Below, piece by piece: positions 48,656-62,152 of a stretch of DNA of 64,000 bases. The notes under the pieces were generated by a model. That model did not search any database, had not been told where the DNA came from, and saw nothing but the letters and a program-made list of their open reading frames with translations. Within the stretch, counting starts at the first letter, position 1; every line of letters begins with the position of its first letter. The stretch lies in NCBI GenBank assembly GCA_963971225.1, contig OZ020268.1, positions 107,968,330 through 108,032,329 on the forward strand. The letters are read 5' to 3'. The stretch comes from Melieria omissa (taxonomy: Eukaryota > Arthropoda > Insecta > Diptera > Ulidiidae). A program made the translations under genes and the position numbers.

Positions 48656-51600
48656 CAAAACGGAATTAAATGAGAGTTTGCGCAGCATCGAGAACCCATT
48701 ATTTAGAATCTCCATACAACACTAAATCATGTCTAATGTACAGTTAAAGTTGCATTCATTCATTCATTTAAGGACAACGAATTTTGTGTGTATATTTTAT
48801 ATATTTCTTATTTACTTATAATTTCAGCTAAGTAAACGCCTCCTATCGCTTAAAGCTCAATTCGCCTCGCAGGAGAGTCTGCGACGTGCTTCGATCCCCA
48901 CATGATTGCAACTGACAGGGCTCGACTTTTCACCTCCGCCGCAAATTGCGGCCGGGCATTATTGGCAGTAAGACTACATCGCTTACGTCCTTATGATATA
49001 TGCAGCATGTGGCATATTGATGCCAACTGCCATTTTGGTATTTTCCGCTGCTGCTTTCGACACAATTCATTGTGGCGGCATGTGTCGCAGATAGCGCAAA
49101 CAAAAAAAATTGCGAAATATTTTTGCTGACTGCTGAGCAGTTGTGTGCAAATGTTTTGTGACAAAATTTTGCTTTTTCTGATTTTGGTTTTTCCTGCCTT
49201 TTTTTTTGTTGGCGGAAAGTTGCGACAAATTGTGGCAATAGAACTTGTGATATTTGAGAATGGCATTTTTTGTGGCTGAAAATGTGTGTGGGAGTCGAAC
49301 AACAACAACAACAAGAAATTGCTTTTATGCATTTTAGGTAAAAGCGAACTCAACCTTTAACACATTTAAATGAAAACCATTGCGTACAAAAAACTTAAAT
49401 AAGTAAAATCTTACGAAACAAAAAACAAAAACCAAATCGACCATAACGTCAGTAACAAAGCGATACGAGCACACGCCGCCGCGAGTATGACAAAGCCTCG
49501 AGCTGAGCAAAAAAGTTGACAGCGAAAAAATGCTGACTGGCTGCCGGAGGCAAAAAAAAAAAAAAATGTAAAAATGACAGAAACTACAGGAGGAAAATTC
49601 ATTTATTGTCGCAGAGAAGCATGAAAAACATTCACACATTCCAGCTGCGCGTAACAAGAGCTGGCGGCAGCAGGCAGCGCGTATTGGCTTCATTTCAACA
49701 ACAAAAGGAGCAGCGTGACGCCGTGCGATGCAAACATCGCCGCGGCGCATTGGAGGCGGGCGAGCCGGAGTGGCGGCCGTTGTCATAGTTTTGTATGCGA
49801 AAGGCACATAAATGCGACACGATAAAGCAATAATTTTGTTTGTAGCTGTGGTTGTGCAGGCTTTTACACCCACACACACACACAACAGACGAGTTTGTCG
49901 CGCAAGAAAGCGTTTATGCGCAATTATAGACGCACGTGAGAGCTCATTTAAAAATGATTTGCACAATGGGCGATGTCGTTGGCGCATGCGACGGCTTGCG
50001 ACGTCTTCTTTTGACGGCACGTATGTGTAACAGTGTAAAAAGTGTTTTGTATTTTTCAACAACGACTGTTGATCGCATTGTTATCACGTGTCGTGAGCCG
50101 CGCCGTATTCTGGCAAGTACTGTTGCGCGTGCTGTGTGTGTGTGTGTGTTTTTTTTTGCATCGCTCACTTTGGTTGTTGCCGTTATTGTTGTATCAATGG
50201 CGGAAATTATTTTTCACACCATCATTTACAATTCATTTAGCACAATATATACATTTATTTTTTGTCATATCCGTTGCTGAACTTCCGACAGCCAACATTG
50301 CTGCCGGTTAATTTTTGGTTTCGTTTTTTCATATTTATTACATTTTGTTGTTATCATTTTATTTGATATTTCCATGTAATGTTGCCTGCGCTTTGGGGCG
50401 TAGGAAGCTTTATTGTGCATTGTGCTCGCGCAATTCAATTGACGTAAATTTTATTAATTTTCAATTAACATTTGTCCCAACGGCCACCCGCTGGCTTCGT
50501 TATGAATTATGTGCATTTTCAATTGATAAATTGTGAATTTTGCTTGCTATTGTACTGTGGTAATTATTTGCGCTGTTATATGTTAAATTATCCGGCATTT
50601 GGAAAATTGTATGGAACTAGTGGAATGAGGGGTTTGAAATATATTTACAAATTAACACTATTGGAATTTTTCAGAGGGTAAAAGTAATTAAAAGTGTGGG
50701 CGATTTGATGTACATAAACGCATATTGGCTATTACTGAGTGCTGCTTTGGCAAACGCTGTGTGGCTAACGGGTCGTATGAGTGATATAAAATTTCATTTG
50801 ATTGATTTATCATTGCCCAGTCCAGACCGCAAAAGCTACAAACGTGAAATTTTAACTGCAGGTAAACCACAGGAAACCACTTTTTTGTACCGAAACCGAA
50901 ACCGAATATTTGGCTGGACACTAACTGCAGGTATATTTTGAAAACGAAAGTGAAAAGTATGAACGATTTTTTTTTGTAATTCAGGGTCCAAAGGGGTAAA
51001 CCATAGACGAAGATGATGTATGAAACTTGTTGTAAATACTTCAAATCAAAAATCATTTAACACGCATTTCAATCAAAATTTAAAGGGGTCAAAAACGGGT
51101 TAAGGTTTGCACATAGGAAGACTATGAAAAAAACATGAATCGATGGTCCTTCAAAACTATTGAAAACACTTGAAATAAAAAAATTAGACATTATTTTTCT
51201 CTTTTTTGGAAAATCAAAACCTGACAAGGTTTATATTGGAAAACATAATTCAATGAGGTTTTTCGACTTTAAACTTAATAAACCCCTCCAAAGAAAGAAG
51301 AATAGAGAAGAATTGGTGCTTTTAAGTTATTTTGGAGATCCAAATTTTGTATAGCGAAACTGATAAAAATGACATATGTATGTGTAATTGACCTGTTGAC
51401 TTCACACTTGGTGAATGAAATGGAAAATAATTCGAAAGGTGTTTTTTTCCAAATAAAAATTTTACAATGAAAATTTGTATGGGGAAATTTGACTAAATGA
51501 GTCTATTGACTTCAAATATGGGGAAAAGCATTTAAAATTAGAAATAATTGGACAAATATTTTTTAATTGTGTTTTAAGGGTTAATTTGTATGGAAACGCT

Positions 51601-54600
51601 ATTTATTGGGCCTTGTGATTTCAGACTAAAAAGTACGCAAAATCTGTAATAATTCAATGCATGTAACATCTGTTGGAGTTAAAGACTTGTTTGGAGTTTA
51701 TGTGCAGAAGCATAATTCAAAGTAAAAAAAAAGTAACAGAAAATTATTTAATATAATCATAAACCAGCATTTCGTTCACAAAAAAAAATTGAAAAATTAT
51801 TTGTTTACAATTTTTGTTTTTGTTTTATGTTTTTTCCACAATTATATACTTATAGAACTTTCCTAAATTATCATTAAGTAAACAAAGATGGTCATTGTTT
51901 GCAAATAACATAAATATTCAAAATATCCCCAAAGCATGAAACAACAGTTTCATTACAGTTCATCAAACTATTTTGTGGACTGCTGCCGCTTCTTTTACCT
52001 AATCTTTTTTGGGTCCTGGGTCACAGCGGTATTAAAAGCATTTCATCAATCATAACCATGAGCTGATTTGAAGGGGAATACAATTCGTTGAGATGTCCCT
52101 CTTCTTTGTGCTGATTTAACTTAGCTTCAGGCAGCGTCTGAAGACGCCAGCAGTCTCTCAACGTAAATAAGTATTTTAAAATATTTTTAAAGTATATATT
52201 TTTGAAATATTTTAGGAATTTTTTTTTTCGATTCTAAACTTTTTCAATAATTTTTAATTCTAATTTTCTCAATCTTTGGCAGACATGGACATTAATTTGA
52301 AAGTGTTTTAAAAGTTCTTAAATTGAAATATTACATTAATATTTTTATACATTTTAAAACTTCATAAGAATCATAAAACTCTTAGAAAGTGATTCATGAC
52401 TAATTTCAGGCTTCGGTTTTCTTTAAAGCACATTTTTATTTTTAATTTCTAAAGCGCAAATTATTTAAATGCTTTCATATTGTTCATGGTCACCATGTGG
52501 TATGAGTAACTTATTCATCCAAATTCAATTAATAGAAGTTTGTTCTAGTTTTATGGTTGTTGTTGTTGCATTTTATGGCAATTGCAATTTCACTTTCGAA
52601 ACATTTACTCGCTTCTACTGCTACTTTGGCATTTTTTTTTAAGCGCCAATAAAAAGAAACTCGCGTTCTAACATGCCGACGATATCTGCGCACAATAACA
52701 CAGTAGCGGTAAATGTAATAACAACAAAAATAAACATTATAACAACAACAGCAAGAAAGTGGCATAACATTTCGTCTTAACGCCTCATAAAATCATTAAC
52801 TAAATTGGCGCACTTACACACAGATGCAACGCAATGTGCAGAGCAACGCCTGCAACATTGCCATCAGCGTCAGCATTGCTGCGCCAGTGCAACGAAGGCA
52901 ACCTTGACACACACACACAAACACACATGTGCACCTATCATGTTGCTTTTGAAGCTTAGGCACATAGAGTCGCACTAACATATATATACAGGCGTCAGTA
53001 ATTTCATATCAATTTGCATTGTAATTTACTGTGACAATTTAAGTGCGAAACAACACTGGCAGCAACACCCACAGCAGCAGCAACGGCAGACTTGCACTAA
53101 CGTACACATTCTGCGTCTTTCAATGAAGGCTGCATGCATGTACGTGCGTGTGTGTGTGTGTGTGAATGAGTGTGTATTACTGCTGCTGCTGGTAATGTCG
53201 GTATCACATTACGCTTTTCGTTGTTGTAGTTGCTGCTATATTATTTCAATTTTTTTTAATACTTAGTTACTACACTCGGCTTGGCATGCGCTGCTCACTA
53301 CACTTTTCAGTTGTCGTTTCTGCTGCGGGAAATGGCGCAATGCCTGCCGCTTGCTGCTTGCTTTGGCTGTGGCTGTGGCTCTGGTTCTGGCTTTGCCATT
53401 AACATGCGTCGTTGCTGGTGCATGTTTGATGCTGTGCTTGCTGGGCGAAAATGTAAAGTGTTACTATGCTTGTGTGTGTGTGTGTATAGTTGTAGATGTG
53501 CTCTCAAGTTACAAATTTTATGTGCTAACTTTTTTGTTTTACTGCATTTACCATTTACCAGTGGCATTGGCAGTGGCAGGGCCCACGCCTTGCTTGCATT
53601 ATATTTAGTTGACTGAGCAGATTGCAGGCACCCAAAGTGAAGCGGGAAGTGTGCAATAAGATGAAGTTGCAGTATGCAGTTAGTATTAAATTTCACTGCC
53701 ACACATTCGCCTATACACACAACACTTAACTGCGCTGCCAGCGAAACTGATAAATTTATGCTGACTTCGAAATAAAGCGAACTGCGATTGTATGGTTTGC
53801 TGAAGTGAACGGACGCTGGCGAGGAACTTTTAAAAGGCATACAAAAATAACAGTATTTTATTTCAATACTTGAGATTGAAAAAAAAAACAAAATAGTTTG
53901 TTTCACAATTTTTATAGAATAGAAAATTGTTTCATCTGTAGTCAAATGGCTAAAACAAAACACAAATCTTTAAATTGGACTATGAAATTATAAGATTAAA
54001 TATTACTTTTGCATTTGCTTTGATATTCAAGCGAAAATGAGTGCTTATGCGCCACTCAGAGAGATGCAATTAGGTGCTGCGGGGCGTATACGTGATTTAA
54101 ATTCAGAACAGAGAATACATTTGAAACTGAATTTATAGAAATTTATATGAATCAAATATAAAGGCTTCAGAATTGTTGAAAATTTTTAAGTAAATTTGGT
54201 CTAAGCAAAATATTCAAACTTTCTCAAAAAGGCTACTTTTCGCAGAAATTTTCAAGCTGAAAAATATATACGAAATATTTATTTTGATTATTGCCGGATT
54301 ATTGCCGTTTTGTGAGTTAATATTTTTGTGTGTATATATTTGTTGCAATTTTTGTTTTTTTGCTAAACTTGAAGCAAAATTCCTCACAAACACTGTTGCA
54401 GCAAATCAATTTTGTCCGTGCACTCAAAAGGGAAATAAAATGCCAAATCTCTGTGCCATGGGGTGTGCTTTCGACAGTACAAACACACATACACATGTAT
54501 GTATGTATGTTCTCAGGTATTTATAATATGTAAAGTAGCAGTTCAACTGCAATGCGAGTGTCTGTGTGTGTGAGCGGATTTATACGTTTTGCTATCAGTG

Positions 54601-57179
54601 TAGGTAAGCTTCAAAAACAAGCAACAAAAACACACCGAAATCTTTCAACAGCCACATATACATACATGCACTACATACATACACTCATCTACTACATAAA
54701 AGAACGCACAGTATTTATAAATAATAGTGCGTTGTGCACATTGCTGACTGCACGAAAAGGAAAACCCAAACAATACATTGAAACGGAATTCACACTGCAC
54801 AAAGCGAAAATGCTGTGTGCTGCAAAGTGTCACAAGAAATCACACACACACACACACACACATACATGTAAGACTGGTTCTTGTTGTCTACGCAGTAGTT
54901 AGTGTTGTTGCTCTTCCTGTTGCCGGCTTCAATGTGCGCTGTTGTGTATGTTTTGCTCAGCAGTAGCAACAAGCAAGCAAGTGGTCATGTTTGTCTGTGT
55001 AGCTATTCGCACGCTGACACAGATACTCGCAATCGTGCGGTAAGTAAAGCAAAGACGGGAAACCACATCACGTCGTTGCCGTTGATGGTGTTGCACGATA
55101 ATAATGCGGGCAGTGCCAGCCATAACAATTGCTGGCCGAACAGTTGGTTGGCAATAACGGTGACAAACAATGAAGGCAAAAATTCATAGTTTTTCTTTTC
55201 GATGAGCAACAACAACAACAAACTGGCACAAATAACCGTTACTGTGAGAATTGAAGCAACGCATACATTTTGGGGGCAGTTTTTTGGGAACTTTTTTGGT
55301 GTACTTAGTTTTATGGAAATGAATGAAGTAAAAAAGAATTACTTTTGTATTAGTTGCGAGTTAAAGTAACAGCAGTTTCTTGACCAAATTTACTTTATAT
55401 ATTTTTGAAAATATTAGTTGAAAGCTACTGTCAGGACAAGTTGGTTTACAAACGAACAGATAGATGAGTCAGTAGAAGGATGAACAGACAGGTGAAGAAA
55501 GAGGTAGACGTTGCTATTTAAATCGATTTTCTGCTAATATTTTATGTCCAAAAACCATCACCGGCCTAAGTAGTTCAAAAAAAGAAGCAACATCAGAAGC
55601 TGTAGACTAAAATCATTCGCCAATTACTGACTAGTCAAACCAATCCCCGAGCAGTTAAAGTCAGACGAGTCCACTTTACTGTAACTTCTGTGACTTCGCA
55701 CACTTAATACAAAAGAGTCACAAATCAAAAATCTAATTTTCCGGAGAGGCAAACAACTCTTGATCCTGTAGTAGCAACGTAATTACGCAACGCAATTAAC
55801 TTAAAAAAAGATATAAAGTATGTTTGCAGTTAAAGAAGATAATGAAGAGACTTAAATTTTTGAAGTATTATTATTATTTTTAATTAATTTCATTTAATTT
55901 TAATTTAATTAATTTAATTTTAACTAAGGATAAAAAATTAAATTAAGGGTAAAAAATTAAATTAATTCCGTTCGGCAGGTTAGGAACTTTCGGTTTCGGA
56001 TCTAAAAAATCGGTTTCGGATCTAAAAAATTTATATGATTTATATTGAAGTGTGAAGTCCGATTTTGCATAAAAAGTTTTATAATTTTTCTATGTTTGAG
56101 TAGGAGAAATTGGATAAGATGTTGGTGTAGGTAATTTTTGAGAAGTTAGCGGTTGTGAATTGATTAGTTTAGCTTCTCATAGACATCTACGGGAATGTCG
56201 TGGCGAGCGACCCTGGAAAGCGGGATGCTTAGTTGCTTAATTGTTTCTCAAAGCACTCATCTGCTCAGTGGACTTTTGGAACAAGCGCGAAGTGCCGAAA
56301 GAGGTTAACAATGTGGTAACTTTTGCATACAGCAGATAACTGAGTTTACGTTCTTCTGACTCCATAACTGCAGCGTCTTCCACGTTGCACACACAACCAT
56401 TAATTAAGCGATTGACTGGTTGCAAGCGAATGCGATCCTTTATAAGGACATTATCTTTTATATCGACAGCCAGACTGCAATTCAGGCTCCACTTGAAAGT
56501 CTTAAAATCTGTCATTCACTGTCGCATAGTTAACTCTGAATGAGATTTTCGTGCAGTACGACGATTATTTTTGCTGGATGTCTGAGCTGAGAGGCTCGCA
56601 GGATAATTGTATTATTGATGAGCTGGCAAAAGCATAGACAGACTTGCAAGGTCACAGAAGAAATCGTAGTACCACTCCAAGCTAACTTTTCATTGCACTT
56701 TTCAACTTTTTCATTGCAAAAGTCAAACACTTAAACAGAGAACATTGTAGATGGTTCCTGGAACAGACTTGTAACACAGCAAATCTTTCCAGCCTATAAT
56801 TAATCAACAGGTATAAGCGTGACGGGACTGCTTCACAATATATGAAGCATTGTGGAAGCTGTAAAGAGAAAGATTGCGAGATGTAATCGTTGAGCATTTT
56901 TTGTACAAAGCACTGTTGGACCCTGGAGATGACGTCAACAAACGAGTACATCGAGAAGTTTCTTAGGGACCTAAAGCTGCTTTCACAAAGGCGGAAACTA
57001 ATTAACTTAACACATTCAAGAAGACGATTTTTTTCGAACACGGTCGACAGGAGCGAAATTTTATTTTTCTTTGTATTATACACAGTAAAACCAATGCCAA
57101 ATTTTGTTTTCCTGTACTTTACAGATTTCATTAGTTCCAGAAAAATCCTATTTCGACGACTAGTTTACTCAGAATAACT
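48656..57179. other. Long stretch without a supported gene
   Basis: It contains a GC-richer segment at 49440-50120 with several overlapping frames but no recognisable domain, GT runs at about 50137-50150, 53149-53163 and 53475-53487, a CA run at 54839-54862, a 24-base tandem repeat with TCGGTTTCGGATCTAAAAAA near 55992-56040, and unrecognised frames at 56237-57131 that could be old transposon debris. A possible small plus-strand exon at 48828-48905 is discussed as a finding. Confidence 0.4.
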
Positions 57180-60100
57180 GATAATTGCACATTACTGTCT
57201 TATAGCCTCGGAAATTCATTGCACACGCGGTGTGCAATCCATCTCGAATGGGTTAAGAAATGTTACAGAGATGAACGCCTAAGCTATCTACTGCTCTTCG
57301 ATCGAAGGTGAATTTTTGGCCGAAGCCGAAGCAGCATATTCGGCAACTAAAATATTAGGCCGAATACCAATCAAAATTCTTTAAAAAAAAAAGTACTGAT
57401 CAAATTTAGCCGTTTTTTCTCTATTTATTTCTTAGTTAACCCTTTCGGAACTAGTGGCGTAATATGTCCCAGCAAGTTTTTAATGGACTTAAAAACAATT
57501 CGATATTCAAACCTTACGATCCACGCAAAAAATGTTTTCCATTTCGCTGTCCCCCGTTATGTATATATAAATATTTTAGTATTAAAAACAAACCAAAAAC
57601 AGTTTTAAAGTTCCGATCCAACAAAAAAAAAAAAATGTAACAATTCAATTGACATAAATAGCTGATTAGAGATACATTTTATTAATCTCCATCTTGAGTC
57701 TAACATATGGATAAAACCCGTTATATGATAAAATACTTCAAAACCGAGCAAATTTACTTGCATTACAGGATGAAAACCTTCGGCTAAAGTATTTGGCTAT
57801 TTTAGCCTAAGCTGAAGATTTAAAATTGACCAAATAGACCAAATACCAAAGACGAAGTCGAATATTCGGTCGGATACTACTACCTTTTCAATACTATTGA
57901 CTTACAGTGGCGCACTCAAAGCGGGTTTTGGGGTTCAAACCCCCAAATGTTTGTTTGTTACAACAATTTGAAACGAAAAATATGGATTCGATAAAATTTA
58001 AAAAAAATATACATACAAACATTTTTCTTTACTAGCCACGCCTTCTATTGGGCGTTAAAAATTCCTGTTCAGCTCAGGCTTAATAAAAGCTGAGTTGTAC
58101 ACGTCGTTACATATTCAAGTGGATTTTCGTTTAGCACATTTCAGCTTCTTTCATGCCTGCATGCACACATACACATTCACATACACATACACACATTTGT
58201 GAGTGCATGCGAACTGCAGTGCCAGCACACATTTACAACCCGGTTTGACAGTGGCAGCGCATAAACAAACTAATACAAACACACACACGACACACACACA
58301 CACACATCAAAGCACCAACACCACAGTCAGCACATAAAACTTACGCTTGACAGTTGACACGAAAACAGGAGAGCGGAAACGTAAAACCAAAACCAAAAAA
58401 CAAAAAAACAGCAGGTTGGCATTTCCACTTGCATACATTTGAAGAACGGTGTGGAAATTTGCGAGCACACACACACATACACATGTACGCATACGCACCG
58501 CAGAGTTTAGTGCATAAAGAGAACTAGACACACATATACGCACAAAGTGGCACGCAACACGGGCCACGTGATTGCAATGCAATGCAACGTTGACTGAAAG
58601 TGCAGGCATGCGCGTCACATGCTACGCGTCCATTGTGCGCTTTGTGACTTTGTGTCGCTGCTAGAGTGCAACGTTGCCTGTCGACCCGGAGCAAACAAAT
58701 TAAAGTTGCGCCAAGTATTTAAATAGTTAAATGCTTGAAGCGACGATGCCACAGCTGTGGGTATCAATTTTATTTTCGTCTAATATGCAGCAATTTTCAA
58801 AAACAACTTCAAATTGGCGGTTGAAGTCGACGCGGCCAATTATTATTTCGGTCCGCTCGTTATGCACAGATTCGTTGGTGCACATGTGTGGGTGTCTGCA
58901 ACTAAAATATACATTTATGAATGTGTGTGTGTGTCGCTTTTAACGCCACCGCACAGCGTTTGCCTTTGTCCACGTTTCGACTGCTGCCACTTCTTTCTCT
59001 GTGTGTGTGTGTGAGTTGTTATGTGGTATTGAATGTCTGCTCCATTTTGCTAGTATTGAATTTCATATTCCGCATGCTGTCGTTTTCAGTTTATTTTCTC
59101 GTTTTAGTATAACGAGCGCACAATACCAGACTTTGCTCCAGTTGGTGTGCGCGCAGTCGATGCTTGTCTGCTCGCTACGAGCTACGTCGCACGCCTTTTA
59201 TCTTGCTGCCACTTGAAGTCAAATCCCGCATCTTTATATGTGTGTTTGTATGTATTTGTGGATTGTGGGCGTGCGTCTATACTCGTATGTGTGTGTGTGC
59301 GTAATAAAAAGAAGCAGCCAACTTTGCCGCCAACAACAACTTTTGCCATTACACTATACTATTTCCCATTTCCGATACCAGTCATGTAACGCGACGACAA
59401 TAACAACAAACACCACGTTGCGCGATCTGTTTGTTTAGTTGTTGTGCTGTGTGTGTGTGTGTGGCGTTTTAGTAGCATGTATCTGCAACAATTTCCACAC
59501 ACCACATACAACAACAACCAATGTGCCAATAAATTATGTTGCAAATTTTATTGGCACAAGTAAGCGAACAACGGCAACGACAATAACAGCCACTGAAACA
59601 ACAAAAAAAAAATAATAACAATGGTCTAAGAAAAACAATAAAATATAATGAAATCAAGTACAAAAACAAAATAACGTTGCCGCTTACTGTGTTTCGCAAA
59701 AGCGTAATTTTCGATTTTAAATGCTCGTCCTGTATCTACTTCGTCCTGTCTCGCCATAAAAGTGCCGTTCTATGCGTTGGTAGTTATTTGAATAGCTCGT
59801 TCAGTGGTAGATATAGTCAAATTTAAGTGCTTAAGCATTTGTCTCTCCTTTGTGTGTGTGTGTGTCTCTCTGTGTGAGGTAGAAATAATCCTTCTGTGTA
59901 TGTGTGTGTGAGCTTTTGGCATTTACGCTTCGTTTATTTGGTTGGATTTTGGGGTTGGCAAATTTTTGCCACAATTTTTTTCATTTGCTGCTCTATTTCC
60001 TTTTTTTCTGAACCTTAGTTTTCTTTCCCCCTCCTCGCCTTACTTTTTTACTTTGCGTCAATTGTTAACTCTACTCCTCTCTATCCTTTTTTCCTATGGC

Positions 60101-60493
60101 GAATATATTGCAATATTATTGTGTGGTATTTAGAGCTTTTTCTTGAACAATGTTGAATATAAATTTCCTGTTTGGATTAGGCTTTGTTTTGTTGGTGTGC
60201 TTGTAGGCTTCAGTGCTCGACTGTTTCTCGCTGCGTTGAGGCGCTTTCGTTAGGTTTGATTGGAATGATGGCAGCCTTCTCTCAATATGAATCTTTTAAT
60301 ATGAATTTTGCTAACTCCCTGATATGAGATTTGAAAGCTCAGGCTGGTCGTAAAAGGAATTCTTCTGCGCAGATATTTTCCTATTTAAAACGTAATCTAT
60401 TTATAATTTTGTTTGATGTCCGGTATCAATAGAATTCCAGAAATTGTCAGGCAAAAAGGATTTGTATTGAAATGCAGCTTAGGCACAAACATA
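57180..60493. other. Non-coding stretch with TTAA end, hairpin and microsatellites
   Basis: A hairpin ATTGCACAC-GCG-GTGTGCAAT lies at 57218-57238 just before GGGTTAA. TTAACCCTTTCGGAACTAG at 57436 looks like a TTAA-element left end without a recognisable right end. CAGTGGCGCACTCA near 57906 resembles a hAT-like terminus. CA/GT runs lie at 58278-58305, 58468-58480, 58920-58935, 59000-59015, 59447-59462 and 59851-59867. No gene was seen. Confidence 0.4.
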
Positions 60494-61787
60494 ACACTTC
60501 GTTCAATAATGTGTGTGACTGACACATAGATGGCGGCACTAATACTAAATCAATATTTTTTTTCGAAATTGTGAACCTTTTTAGGCTTACTGTCAAAATT
60601 ATATGTCAATCCGACCATTAGTTTACAAGTTACAGTGCTTTAAGTGACACTACTTTTGAGTTTTCAAAAAAAATGAATTCAAAGCAATTCCGTGTGCTGA
60701 TTTATCATTGTTTTTTAATGAAACAAAATACTGTTCAATGCCAGGAATGGCTTGAAAAACATTATTCGGACTCTGCTCCATCAAAAAGAACCATTTGTTA
60801 TTGGTATGCCGAATTCAAACGTGGTTGTACAGGCACCGATGACATTCCATCTACTGGACGGCCAAATGACGCTGTTATTCCGGAAAACGTTGAAAAAACA
60901 CTGAAAATCATTATGTCCGACCGTAAAGTGAAAGTGGGGGAGATTGCTGACATTCTAAAGATATCAGCAGGCAGTGTACACACCATAATACACGAACATT
61001 TGGTTATGAAAAAGGTGTTTTCGAAATGGGTGCCGCGTTTGCTCACACCGGAGCAAAAACAACAACGAATCGATGATTCAAAGAGCTGTTTGGACATGTT
61101 TACGCGCAACAAGTCGGAGTTTTTGCGTCGGTACATCACAATGGATGAAACATGGATCCACCATTTCACTCCAGAGTCAAATCGGCAGTCTGCTGAGTGG
61201 CATGCAACCGGTGAAAGCCGCCCAAAGCGTCCAAAGGCACAAACATCGGCTGGCAAGGTTATTGCGTCCGTATTTTGGGATGTGCACGGAATAATATTCA
61301 TCGACTATCTTGAGAAAGGGAAAACAATCAATAGCGACTATTATATAGCGTTGTTGGAACGTTTGAAAGAAGAAATCGCGATTAAGCGGCCCCATATGAA
61401 GAAGAAAAAAGTGTTGTTTCACCAAGACAATGTACCGTGTCACAAGTCGATGAAAACGATGGCAAAAATGCATGAATTGGGCTTCGAATTGCTTCCTCAT
61501 CCCCCGTATTCTCCAGATCTGGCCCTCAGCGACTACTGGCTCTTCGCAGACCTCAAAAAGATGCTCCGTGGTAAGAGATTTGGCTCAAATGATGAAGTAA
61601 TCGCCGAAACTAACGCCTATTTTGAAGGCAAAGAAAAATCGTTCTACAAAGGCGGTATCGAAAGATTGGAAAAGCGTTGGAATGATTGTATCTCCCTAAA
61701 AGGGGACTATGTTGATGAATAAAAACGAATTTTGGCAAAAAAAATGTGTTTTAATTAGTTACTCACACACATTATTGAACGAAGTGT
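60494..61787 (+). mobile_element. Irritans-type mariner, 1294 bp, with intact transposase
   Basis: Inverted ends ACACTTCGTTCAATAATGTG (60494) and its complement ending at 61787 match at about 26 of 28 positions and lie next to TA at 60492-60493 and 61788-61789. One uninterrupted transposase gene (60673-61722) occupies the middle, with a 179-bp 5' UTR and 65-bp 3' UTR. Size and layout match full-length mariners. It is unrelated in its ends to the mauritiana-type copies at 42466 and 62153. Confidence 0.95.
60673..61722 (+). CDS. Mariner transposase, irritans subfamily, 349 aa
   Basis: A D,D34D transposase that cuts and pastes its own element at TA sites in the nucleus. The N-terminus MNSKQFRVLIYHCF and WYAEFKRG form the paired helix-turn-helix DNA-binding region, and WVPRLLTPEQKQQR the linker. 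The catalytic triad is in YITMDETWIHHF, VLFHQDNVPCHK and PPYSPDLALSDYW, with exactly 34 residues between the second and third Asp. Length (349) and long shared stretches (ESNRQSAEWHATGE, SVFWDVHGIIFIDYLEKGK) place it close to Himar1 (348 aa). It starts at the first ATG in the element and ends GDYVDE TAA. There is no frameshift or stop, so it is a recent insertion. Two motif changes stand out: WVPREL is WVPRLL and the APSD motif is ALSD. Confidence 0.96.
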   Translation: MNSKQFRVLIYHCFLMKQNTVQCQEWLEKHYSDSAPSKRTICYWYAEFKRGCTGTDDIPSTGRPNDAVIPENVEKTLKIIMSDRKVKVGEIADILKISAGSVHTIIHEHLVMKKVFSKWVPRLLTPEQKQQRIDDSKSCLDMFTRNKSEFLRRYITMDETWIHHFTPESNRQSAEWHATGESRPKRPKAQTSAGKVIASVFWDVHGIIFIDYLEKGKTINSDYYIALLERLKEEIAIKRPHMKKKKVLFHQDNVPCHKSMKTMAKMHELGFELLPHPPYSPDLALSDYWLFADLKKMLRGKRFGSNDEVIAETNAYFEGKEKSFYKGGIERLEKRWNDCISLKGDYVDE

Positions 61788-62152
61788 TATATTATTTTTA
61801 ATACATACCACAAATTTTATATTGTTTAGTAGTAGTAGTAGCCAACTTTCCGCTTCAGCAGAACTAAATAAAAACCAAACTTAATGCAAATAACCACAGT
61901 TGTCTTATAACAACCATTGATGCTTAAAAAGAATAGCTGTATTCAAGAATAAAATCGGCAACTTAGAAATAGAACAAAATGATTTAAATTAAGTTAGTCG
62001 ACGATGTTTTTAGACAATCTAGCGTGACATTGACCAGCATTGGAAAAGTACAGTACTTCAGTCACAAAAACATAAATGTACAAATTTTATACTTTTTATC
62101 AATTAACCATTTCAGCATCAGTCACAAAATCTGTCATTACAATAATTAAATA

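Noticed and set aside
49334..50062. 242-codon minus-strand frame in GC-richer DNA
   Set aside because: No domain, mixed low complexity, and competing frames on the other strand; insufficient to call a gene.
56237..57131. Consecutive minus-strand frames of 92, 66 and 149 codons
   Set aside because: No recognisable family, no splice logic between them, and AT-rich codon use; perhaps old transposon debris but not supportable.
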